DNA from: an uncultured Bacteroidales bacterium
GTDB lineage: Bacteria; Bacteroidota; Bacteroidia; Bacteroidales; Bacteroidaceae
Length of the DNA stretch: 32,881 nucleotides
Assembly (NCBI GenBank): GCA_946055515.1
Contig: CAMGGA010000008.1
Coordinates: forward strand, 1-32,881
Direction of reading: 5' to 3'
In this document: positions 25,755 to 32,881 of the stretch, one piece after another
How positions within the stretch are numbered: the first letter of the stretch is position 1
Layout: each line of letters starts with the position of its first letter
Made by a program: the position numbers and the translations under genes
Notes under the pieces: generated by a model
Database searches by the model: none
Told to the model about the DNA's origin: nothing
What the model saw: only the letters and a program-made list of their open reading frames with translations

Positions 25755-26585
25755 ATGGAAGCGCTCAATTCACGCATACAGCAACTGCAAGACCAAGTGA
25801 AGCAACAGGAGAAGCTGGCATCGCTCGGCATGCTCACAGCCGGCATCGTCCACGAAATACGCAACCCGCTCAACTTCGTCATCAATTTCAGCAAACTCTC
25901 CAAGGGCCTGCTCAAGGACCTCGAGGACGACCTCGCCGCCAACGAGCAGGCCATCGACGCCGAAGACCTCGAGGACATCCGCGACATCATGGCCTCCCTC
26001 GCCGAGAACCTGCAGAAGATACAGGAACACGGCGACCGCGCCGTCAGCATCATCCAGAACATCCTGCTCTACTCCCGCGGCAAGGAAGACGAGTTCATCC
26101 CCACCGACATCTGCAAGCTCGCCAAGGAATACGTCTGGCTCTCCTACCACGCCATGCGTGCCAACTACCCTGGCTTCAACATCAGCGTCGAGGAGCGCTA
26201 CGCCGAGGGCCTCCCCCTTGTGGAAGTCATCCCGCAGGACTTGAGCCGCGCCATCCTCAACGTCATGAACAACGCCTGCTACGCCGTGTGGGAGAAGACC
26301 CAGACCGCCCCCGCCGACTACAAGCCCAGCGTGCGTGTCAGCGTCGAAATCCGTGGCGAACAGTGCGCCATCACCATAGCCGACAACGGCAAGGGCATGA
26401 CCGACGAAGTCAAGCAGAAAATATTCCAGAGCTTCTTCACCACCAAGCCCATCGGCCACGGCACGGGCCTTGGCATGTCCATCACCCGCGACATCATCGA
26501 GCACAAACACCACGGCCACATCGAGTTCGATGCCGTCGAGAACGAAGGAAGCCAGTTCACCCTCTTTATCCCTTTGAAGAAATGA
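25755..26585 (+). CDS. Soluble histidine kinase
   Basis: H-box 'LASLGMLTAGIVHEIRNPLNFV', N-box 'NVMNNACYAVW', 'ADNGKGM', 'FQSFFTTKPIGHGTGLGMSITRDII'; no TM or sensor domain seen. Confidence 0.93.
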   Translation: MEALNSRIQQLQDQVKQQEKLASLGMLTAGIVHEIRNPLNFVINFSKLSKGLLKDLEDDLAANEQAIDAEDLEDIRDIMASLAENLQKIQEHGDRAVSIIQNILLYSRGKEDEFIPTDICKLAKEYVWLSYHAMRANYPGFNISVEERYAEGLPLVEVIPQDLSRAILNVMNNACYAVWEKTQTAPADYKPSVRVSVEIRGEQCAITIADNGKGMTDEVKQKIFQSFFTTKPIGHGTGLGMSITRDIIEHKHHGHIEFDAVENEGSQFTLFIPLKK

Positions 26586-28951
26586 GATTCATCCTCCTCC
26601 TGCTCTGCCTCCTCTGTGGCGGTCGCGTATGGGCCCAGGAAAACCTGGAGATACAGCGTTGCATGGCGGCCGAAGAATACTACCGTACAGGTCAGTTTTC
26701 CAAGGCCGAAGCCCTGCTCGCCACGGGCATCGACACCCTTTCCGACCGTGCCCGGGTCGAAGCCCTGCGCGTCATGACACTGTGCTGCATGGCCCAGGAC
26801 CGTGACGCGGAAGCCACGCGCTATGCCTCCCGTCTGCTCAACGCCTCGCCCTACTTTACCCCCGGCCTTTCCGACCCGCCCCGCTTTGCCGACCTCATCG
26901 AGCAACTCAAGGCGGGCCGCGGGAGCACCATCATCACGGCCTCGCAGCAGGCCGAGTCGGTCGAAGAAGCCCCGATGCCCGTCACCCTCATCACGCAGGA
27001 AATGATCCGTGCCTCGGGAGCCCGCAACATCAAGGAAGTGCTGCTCGCCTTCGTGCCCGGCATGACCGAAGTGGCCTCCAACGAGGAGTACAACATCGCC
27101 ATGCGCGGCATCTATTCAGCAGGGCAGGAGAAAATCCTCTTCATGCTCAACGGCCATCGCCTCAACAGCTATTCGACCAACACCGCCGTGCCCGACTACA
27201 GCATCGGCATCGACAAGGTCAAGCAAATCGAAGTGCTGCGCGGCCCCGCCTCCTCGCTCTACGGCGGCGCCGCCCTCACCGCAGCCGTCAATATCATCAC
27301 GCAGGACGGCCGCGACACGGATGGCCTGAAGCTGGCTGCGGGAGCGGGCAACTACGGGCAGGTCACTGCCAGTGCCCAGCTTGGCCAGCGCTTTCTCGAG
27401 GGCGACCTCTTTGCCTGGGCCTCCTACTACGAGGCCACGGGGCAGGAAGTCGAAATCCCTGCCGACCAGCAGCGGGGCCACTATCCCGTGCCCGGCACCA
27501 TCACCCTGGGCGGTTTCAACAAGAAACCCACCTACGAGTGTGGCCTCCAGATTTCCCTGAAGCGCTTCTCCTTCCTCTACGACACCTCCTACAGCAAGTA
27601 TGTCGCCCCCTATTCGATGAACTCTTTCTTCGCGCCCTATTCCTACGGGAAATACCGCACCTTCAACGGCATGGGCCCGGGCTACGGAAAGCTCAGCAAC
27701 CACTTCGAAGCCTCCTGGCTCATGGGCAAGGACGACTTCACCGTCAAGGCCACCATCAACTACGAAACCGAAGAGCAGGCCCGCTACCAGATTGCCAACG
27801 ACACCATCCCCTACTACTTCGGCATGTCGGCCACTCCCCCGGGCACCGACGAACCCATCACTGTGACGAAGGGCGTGTTCCAGTATCTGAAGTGGCAGGA
27901 GTACACCCTCGGGGCTTCGCTCCATGCCAACTACAACTACCGCCTCAACGCCCTCGGCCGGGGTACCATCAGTTTCCGCGCCGAGGCGAACCGCTTCCGC
28001 ATGAACGACTCCTACTATGTCGAGGGCGACCAGTTCAACCGCGTGCTCGTCACCTACGACAACTCCAAAAACCTCCTGACCGGCTCGGAAACCTCGGCCA
28101 ATGCCTACCTGCAGTTCAAGCACCGCTTCAGCGACCTGTTCCTTCTGAACTGCGGCATGCGCTACGACTACAAGAAGCGGAGCTCGGGCAAGGAAATCAA
28201 CGAGTTCTCGCCGCGTATGGCCTTCGTATTCTTGCAGCCAAAGTGGAGCCTGAAGCTGAGCTACTCGCGTTCCTACGTTGATGCGCCCTATTTCTACCGC
28301 AACAACACGCTCGACAACTTCCTCGCCTGGGAAGACATGCGTTCTGAGTATCTCCACTCCCTCCAGCTGACTTTCATGGGCAACCGCCTGTGGCCTCACT
28401 GGAACTTCGAGGCCAACGTCTACTACAATGTGGCCGAGAACCTCATCACCCAAAGCATTTTCGCTTTCACCAATTCCGACCAGATGCAGAACCTCGGCAC
28501 TGAAGTCCAGGCGTCCTATCAGGACAAGCGCTTCAGCTCCTGGCTCACACTCTCGTGGCAGCACTTGGTGAAGACGCGCGACTTCAGCCCTTTGGCAGCC
28601 AACGCCCCGTCCTACAATCTGCCCGAACTCACGGCCCATTGGGTGGCCTCCTACCGCTTGTTCCGGAACTTCAGTCTGAACACGCACCTCCAGTTCCTTT
28701 CGGCGCAAAAGTCGCTGTATGCCAGTTTCTACTACGACGAGCAGGGCGTGCTTGGCATAGCGAAGAACGAGCTCGACGTGCCCGCCCGCATAGTGTGGGA
28801 TGCCGGGGCACAGTTCGACTACAAGCGCTTTGGGCTGGAACTGCAAGTACACAACCTACTGAACAAAAAATACGAACAAGGCGGCACCAGCTATGCCCCA
28901 ATCCGACAAGAGGGCCTCTGGTTCACCGCAAAAGTGAAATACAAGCTCTAA
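26582..28951 (+). CDS. TonB-dependent receptor-like outer-membrane protein with TPR-like N-terminal extension
   Basis: ATG at 26582 overlaps the kinase stop (ATGA); signal 'MRFILLLLCLLCGGRVWAQ'; plug 'APMPVTLITQEMIRASGARNIKEVLLAFVPGM...IDKVKQIEVLRGPASSLYGGAALTAAVNIIT'; barrel to 'GLWFTAKVKYKL'. The ORF-track start (25217) is an out-of-frame run through the kinase genes. Confidence 0.9.
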   Translation: MRFILLLLCLLCGGRVWAQENLEIQRCMAAEEYYRTGQFSKAEALLATGIDTLSDRARVEALRVMTLCCMAQDRDAEATRYASRLLNASPYFTPGLSDPPRFADLIEQLKAGRGSTIITASQQAESVEEAPMPVTLITQEMIRASGARNIKEVLLAFVPGMTEVASNEEYNIAMRGIYSAGQEKILFMLNGHRLNSYSTNTAVPDYSIGIDKVKQIEVLRGPASSLYGGAALTAAVNIITQDGRDTDGLKLAAGAGNYGQVTASAQLGQRFLEGDLFAWASYYEATGQEVEIPADQQRGHYPVPGTITLGGFNKKPTYECGLQISLKRFSFLYDTSYSKYVAPYSMNSFFAPYSYGKYRTFNGMGPGYGKLSNHFEASWLMGKDDFTVKATINYETEEQARYQIANDTIPYYFGMSATPPGTDEPITVTKGVFQYLKWQEYTLGASLHANYNYRLNALGRGTISFRAEANRFRMNDSYYVEGDQFNRVLVTYDNSKNLLTGSETSANAYLQFKHRFSDLFLLNCGMRYDYKKRSSGKEINEFSPRMAFVFLQPKWSLKLSYSRSYVDAPYFYRNNTLDNFLAWEDMRSEYLHSLQLTFMGNRLWPHWNFEANVYYNVAENLITQSIFAFTNSDQMQNLGTEVQASYQDKRFSSWLTLSWQHLVKTRDFSPLAANAPSYNLPELTAHWVASYRLFRNFSLNTHLQFLSAQKSLYASFYYDEQGVLGIAKNELDVPARIVWDAGAQFDYKRFGLELQVHNLLNKKYEQGGTSYAPIRQEGLWFTAKVKYKL

Positions 28952-28955
28952 ACCA

Positions 28956-31472
28956 ATGCTTGACTTACTGACAGCTAACGACTATTTTACAGACAATACG
29001 GTGCGGCAGGCCAGCAAGACCGCCGTCATCGTTTCCGACAAATACTATACGTTCGACCAGCTCGACTGGCGCGCCAGCCAGTTCATCGCGCTCATTCAAG
29101 AGCAGGAATGCAGGCTGGGACTGAAAGTGGCGCGTGTGGGCCTCCATCTCCCCAAGAGTTTCGATGCCGTGGCCGCCATCTGGGCCTGCCTGAAAAGAGG
29201 GTGGTGCTTCGTTCCCCTCGTGCCCGAACTTCCCGCCGACCGCTTGCGCTTCATGGCCACGGACAGCGGTGTGGACCTCGTGCTCACGAATGCGCCCGAA
29301 GCGGCCACCTGGAGCCAGCTTCCCGTGTGCCACACCGATGAAGACACGGCCTTCGGTACCCAAGCAGCCAATCAGGCCGATGTGGAGAAGTCCGACAGCC
29401 AGACAGCCTACGTAATCTACACCTCGGGCAGCACGGGCCAGCCCAAGGGCGTGCCCATCAGTTTCGGCAATCTCGCCCATCTCATCCAGACTGCCGCTCG
29501 CCCCGACGTCTTCGACATCCGCGAAGACAGCATCTTCCTCAACTTCGCCAGCCTCAGTTTCGATGCCTCCATCATCGAACTCATCCCCGTGCTCGCCGTC
29601 GGGGGTACCGTTGTGGTCGCCACCGAAAGCGACCGCCACGACCTGCGCCGCCTGCAGGACCTCATCCGCCACTACGGCGTGACCCACGCGGCCTTCACCC
29701 CTTCGCTCACGGCCCTCTTCGCCAATCTCCGTTTCCCTTCGCTCCGCAAACTCATCATCGCAGGCGAGAAAATGCTCCCCGCCATCCAGCGCATGGCGAG
29801 CACCCAGCCCTTCGACCTCATCAATGGCTACGGCCCCACGGAGAATACCGTCATGGCCACCTTCGCCGTGGTCCGCGAGGGGCAGAGCCTGCAGTGCATC
29901 GGTCGCCCCACGCCGGGAACGGTAGCCCATGTGCTCGACGTGGACAGCCTGGAGCCCGTGGCCCTGGACGAGGTGGGCGAACTCTGCATCGGAGGCCGCC
30001 AGCTCACGGTGGGCTACATCAACCGCCCCGAACTCAATGCCGCCTGCTTCTTCGACAATCCCTTCGACGACCGCCCTGTGGCGCCGCGGCTCTACCACAC
30101 GGGCGACATGGTGCGCCTGCTTCCCGACGGCAACCTGGAGTACGTGGGCCGCATCGACGACCGTGTGAAGTACAACGGTTACCGCATCGAACTCCAGGAA
30201 ATCGAGCGCGTCGTCGAGCAGTCGCCAGCCGTGGTGCAGGCCTGCGTGAGCCTCGAGCAGCAAGGCAGCGGACAGCAGCTCACGGCCTACGTGAAGCTCG
30301 ACAGCGGCGACGACCGTGTGCTCGCCGAAGTGAAGCGCCGCGCTGCCGCCTTCCTGCCCGAATTCATGCGTCCCTCGCGGTGGGTGGCCGTCGAAGACTT
30401 TCCCCAGAACATCCATGGTAAAATCGACAAGCAACAACTGTCCCGCCTGGCCACTCTCCCGGCCACGGCGGAGGGCCGCTATGCCTGCGCGGCGGAGGAA
30501 CTCGTGGCCGAAGTGATAGCCCATCTCGTGGGCCGCGAAAGCATTGATCCCGAGGCCGACCTCTTCGACGAAGTAGGCCTCACCTCGCTCCAGGCGATGC
30601 AAGTGCCCTTCCACCTCGAAGTGTCGGGCCTGCACTACGTCATCGACGACCTCTATAAGCACCGCACCGTGCGCCGCATGGTCGAAAACCACATGGTGAA
30701 GCGGGGGTGGTGGTACAACGAGCCAGCAGCGGGCAAGCCCGTCCTCGTCGTGGTGAGCGGCTACACGAGCTTCACGCTGGTGTTCGGCGCCATGGCCCGT
30801 GCCCTTGCCGACAGTTATGCCATCTACGTCATAGAGTCGTACCACGACTACCCCGATGCGCTCACCGTCTCGTGCGACGTGCTCACGGATTCCTATATGG
30901 AACTCCTGCGCCCCATTGCCGAGACTCACGGCGTGGCGGTGATTACGGGCTTTTGCGTGGGCGGTGACATCGCGCTGGCTACGGCCATCAAACTCTCTGC
31001 ACAAACGGGCGTGGCCCCCCACGTCGTTTCGCTCGACGGCGAGATAGACCGCAACGTCGATCCCGAGAAGGACATCCCCGTCTACTTCGACATGCTTTCG
31101 CCCGAAATGAACCGCCGCCGCATCGCACGCGACCGTGCCATCGTGGGCACGATGGACCTCCACGGCTATTCTGGCCCCATTACCGCCATTCTTTGCGCCC
31201 GCCGCTTGACTGACTACCAGCCTTTCGCCACACAAACGGAAATCACCGATGAACAGGTGCGCTGGATGAATGAATATTTCGACCGCGCTCCCCGCTGGTG
31301 GAAGGAGGCATACCCCGACTGCACGCTGCGCTTCGTCGATGCCAACCACGACACGATGTTCTCGCGCCCCGAGTCGAGGGGGCCCATGTTCCAGTATTTC
31401 CTCTCCCTCGTGGGCAAGGAAAAGCCCGAATTGGATGTATTCCACTTCGTCGACGGGCGGATTGAATGTTGA
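28956..31472 (+). CDS. NRPS-like single module: adenylation - carrier protein - thioesterase/alpha-beta hydrolase
   Basis: A3 'AYVIYTSGSTGQPKGVPIS', A5 'NGYGPTENTV', A7/A8 'YHTGDMVRLLPDGNLEYVGRIDDRVKYNGYRIELQEIE', A10 'HGKIDKQQL'; PCP 'DLFDEVGLTSLQAMQ'; TE 'VITGFCVGGDIALATA' and C-terminal 'DANHDTMF'. Confidence 0.93.
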   Translation: MLDLLTANDYFTDNTVRQASKTAVIVSDKYYTFDQLDWRASQFIALIQEQECRLGLKVARVGLHLPKSFDAVAAIWACLKRGWCFVPLVPELPADRLRFMATDSGVDLVLTNAPEAATWSQLPVCHTDEDTAFGTQAANQADVEKSDSQTAYVIYTSGSTGQPKGVPISFGNLAHLIQTAARPDVFDIREDSIFLNFASLSFDASIIELIPVLAVGGTVVVATESDRHDLRRLQDLIRHYGVTHAAFTPSLTALFANLRFPSLRKLIIAGEKMLPAIQRMASTQPFDLINGYGPTENTVMATFAVVREGQSLQCIGRPTPGTVAHVLDVDSLEPVALDEVGELCIGGRQLTVGYINRPELNAACFFDNPFDDRPVAPRLYHTGDMVRLLPDGNLEYVGRIDDRVKYNGYRIELQEIERVVEQSPAVVQACVSLEQQGSGQQLTAYVKLDSGDDRVLAEVKRRAAAFLPEFMRPSRWVAVEDFPQNIHGKIDKQQLSRLATLPATAEGRYACAAEELVAEVIAHLVGRESIDPEADLFDEVGLTSLQAMQVPFHLEVSGLHYVIDDLYKHRTVRRMVENHMVKRGWWYNEPAAGKPVLVVVSGYTSFTLVFGAMARALADSYAIYVIESYHDYPDALTVSCDVLTDSYMELLRPIAETHGVAVITGFCVGGDIALATAIKLSAQTGVAPHVVSLDGEIDRNVDPEKDIPVYFDMLSPEMNRRRIARDRAIVGTMDLHGYSGPITAILCARRLTDYQPFATQTEITDEQVRWMNEYFDRAPRWWKEAYPDCTLRFVDANHDTMFSRPESRGPMFQYFLSLVGKEKPELDVFHFVDGRIEC

Positions 31473-31496
31473 CAAATCTTCCCAACATCTACATTC

Positions 31497-31928
31497 ATGG
31501 TAAACTATACCCTTCACCACATTGGTTATGTCGTGGCCGACATGGAGGCTTCGACCCGCGTGTTTCAGCAGCTCGGCTACGCGGCGGGCCCCGTGCTCCG
31601 CGAAGAAGCGCTCAGCGTGGACCTGCGCTACTTTGAGAAGGACGGTGAAACGCCCGTGGAACTGGTGCTGCAATACAATCCCGACTCGCCCGAACAGTTG
31701 CTGCTCGCCAAGAACGGCCCGATGCCCTACCACCTCTGCTACCGCGTGGACCACATGGAGGAGGCCGTGGCCGACCTCGAGGCTAAGGGCTTTGTCCGCC
31801 TCTTCGACCCGCTCCCCGTGGGCGTGCTGCAGGGCCAGCTGATTTGCTATCTGAGCCATCCCGCTATGGGATTGGTCGAACTGCTCGCCGTGGCATCCTC
31901 TCCCCAGATACCTTCATTCAAGGCATAG
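31497..31928 (+). CDS. VOC (glyoxalase/methylmalonyl-CoA epimerase-like) family protein
   Basis: 'LHHIGYVVADMEASTRVFQQLGY', 'VELVLQYNPDSPEQLLLAKNGPMPYHLCYRVDHMEEAVADLEAKGF', 'GLVELL'. Confidence 0.85.
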   Translation: MVNYTLHHIGYVVADMEASTRVFQQLGYAAGPVLREEALSVDLRYFEKDGETPVELVLQYNPDSPEQLLLAKNGPMPYHLCYRVDHMEEAVADLEAKGFVRLFDPLPVGVLQGQLICYLSHPAMGLVELLAVASSPQIPSFKA

Positions 31929-32015
31929 TTTGGAAATACTGCGGGGGTAGACATGGAGGTTGGGCTCTGTCTCCTCCAAGAGAGGCTGTTGCTCTTTCCA
32001 CTTCGGCCTTTCTGC

Positions 32016-32100
32016 GTTTAGTCCCTGCCTTTGCAATTTCAGTCCCTCTTTTTGATTTTTCAATCCCCCTCTTTGTGCGTTCAGTCCCTGGGCTTGTCAT
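32016..32100. repeat. Short intergenic tandem array, ~4 degenerate units, exact 21-bp period
   Basis: 'tttagtccctgcctttg / tttcagtccctctttttg / tttcaatccccctctttg / gttcagtccctgggcttg': the T of 'tcc' falls at 32022, 32043, 32064 and 32085. Confidence 0.7.
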
Positions 32101-32228
32101 CTCTGGCCCGGGGATTGTGGCGTTGGAAGGCAGGGTGGGGCAGGGCGGCGCGTTCGGGGCGAAAAATCGTAAAAGTATCGATGAAAACGGGGATTTTTGC
32201 GTTTTACCATGGTTGTTTGACATCCTCC

Positions 32229-32505
32229 TATATACGTAATTTAAGGGCGAAAATAACCTTCACAGCTTCACAAAATGCGCGTAATGTGCTGGAACTCATC
32301 GGAAAACAGTGTGAAGACTCCGATTTCGACCCTTCACACCCGCGCGGTCCTCGCCGCCCCCACAACTCCCGCGCGCTCCGCGCTGAAGGAAAACCGGTGA
32401 AGGTTTAATAGTTTACCCTTCACACTGTTTTGCTCTGATACTCAATGGAAAATAGACCGTGTGTGAAGCTGTGAAGGCTTTTTTCAGGGGAAAAAATACG
32501 TATAG
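32229..32505. repeat. MITE-like imperfect palindromic element, copy B
   Basis: Both arms related to copy A: 'tatatacgtaattta..cgaaaata..cttcacagcttcaca', 'aaaacagtgtgaag.ctccg.atttcgacccttcaca', 'ctgaa.gaaaaccggtgaaggtttaa.agtttacccttcacactgttttgc', 'tgtgaagctgtgaag'. Core differs and is shorter. Confidence 0.75.
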
Positions 32506-32583
32506 GAAGGCAGGTTTTTGTGTAAGTTGCACGATGAAACCGCGCTTTTTTGCATCTGCGCCGCCTTCCCGGCTTGTCACGTT

Positions 32584-32629
32584 GCAAAAAAGAAAAGTCC
32601 ATAACCCGCGGGCGTTTCCGGGGTTATGG
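32584..32629 (-). terminator. Rho-independent-like terminator for the minus-strand peroxidase gene
   Basis: Stem ccataaccc (32599-32607) / gggttatgg (32621-32629); on the minus strand it is followed by acttttcttttttgc. Confidence 0.7.
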
Positions 32630-32675
32630 GCAAATAGTTTGGGCTTGTAGCCCGTTTAAACCGTATGCAGATCGT

Positions 32676-32881
32676 TTACTGCTTGTTCGTGTTCGTGAGC
32701 GTCTGGCCCTTGTATTGGCCCGTGAGCGCGTCGAGGAAGCTCTTCACTTTCTTCACTTCGTCTTGGCCCATTTCGCGGCCCACCTGGTAGCGAGCCATCA
32801 TGGCCACAGCCTCTTCGAGCGTGGCCACGCTGCCGTCGTGGTAGTAGGGCCAGGTGAGGGCCACGTTGCGCAGGGTAGGCG
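32676..32881 (-). CDS. Cytochrome-c peroxidase family (MauG/CcpA-like), C-terminal fragment running off the window
   Basis: Minus-strand reading 'PTLRNVALTWPYYHDGSVATLEEAVAMMARYQVGREMGQDEVKKVKSFLDALTG'; open to the window edge. Confidence 0.85.
   Translation of the reverse strand, partial: PTLRNVALTWPYYHDGSVATLEEAVAMMARYQVGREMGQDEVKKVKSFLDALTGQYKGQTLTNTNKQ

Noticed and set aside
25217-26581. N-terminal 455 codons of the 1244-aa ORF ending in the TonB receptor
   Set aside because: Out-of-frame read-through of the two kinase genes (Arg/His/Pro-rich); the real start is the ATG at 26582 with a signal peptide
26582-28951. SusC of a polysaccharide-utilisation locus
   Set aside because: No SusD-like gene, and the only carbohydrate enzymes are intracellular AGE/GH13 types interleaved with STAS genes
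28956-31472. Atromentin/ralfuranone-type synthetase that dimerises aryl alpha-keto acids
   Set aside because: Architecture (A-PCP-TE) fits, but the A domain appears to retain the Asp that binds an alpha-amino group, so I prefer an amino-acid substrate; not excluded without assay
28965-31859. 964-aa minus-strand ORF opposite the NRPS-like and VOC genes
   Set aside because: Antisense shadow ORF caused by GC-rich codon usage; the + strand reading contains clear domain motifs and the minus translation is low-complexity His/Val/Gly/Ala-rich
32016-32100. Possible CRISPR array
   Set aside because: 21-bp contiguous degenerate repeats with no spacers and no cas genes in the window
31918-32239. Small ORFs on both strands over the 21-bp array
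   Set aside because: Repeat-driven composition and no convincing start region; treated as intergenic repeat

Overview
The window looks like Bacteroidales DNA: a TAnnTTTG-type promoter, Cys-Ser-Asp-Asp lipoproteins, FISUMP-like domains, a TonB-dependent receptor and a two-component-propeller sensor kinase. One co-directional (+) block of about 24 genes spans ~1.09-31.93 kb. Gaps are mostly under 110 bp and two junctions overlap (ATGA-type). Gene order: DUF2582-like winged helix; cupin; three tandem paralogous beta-solenoid-like proteins; lipoprotein; DJ-1/PfpI; 4-OT-like tautomerase; acetolactate-synthase-like ThDP enzyme; outer-membrane protein; MFS transporter; FISUMP lipoprotein; response regulator-PP2C (RsbU/BtrU-like) phosphatase; AGE-family (alpha/alpha)6-barrel enzyme; STAS; GH13 debranching enzyme; STAS; RsbW-like kinase; DJ-1/PfpI; membrane-anchored coiled-coil/propeller protein; propeller sensor kinase with Asp at the phosphoacceptor position; soluble histidine kinase; TonB receptor; A-PCP-TE NRPS-like protein with a Cys-type thioesterase; VOC protein. 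The block lies between two related MITE-like palindromic repeats (~296-735 and ~32229-32505) and is followed by a convergent partial cytochrome-c-peroxidase gene. The most interesting hypothesis is an integrated locus in which an extracytoplasmic propeller sensor and histidine kinase feed an Rsb/Btr-type partner-switching module. That module has no sigma factor in the window, is interleaved with carbohydrate enzymes, and sits beside a small-molecule (ThDP/tautomerase/NRPS-like) gene set. All functional assignments are by eye from the sequence; no database search was run.
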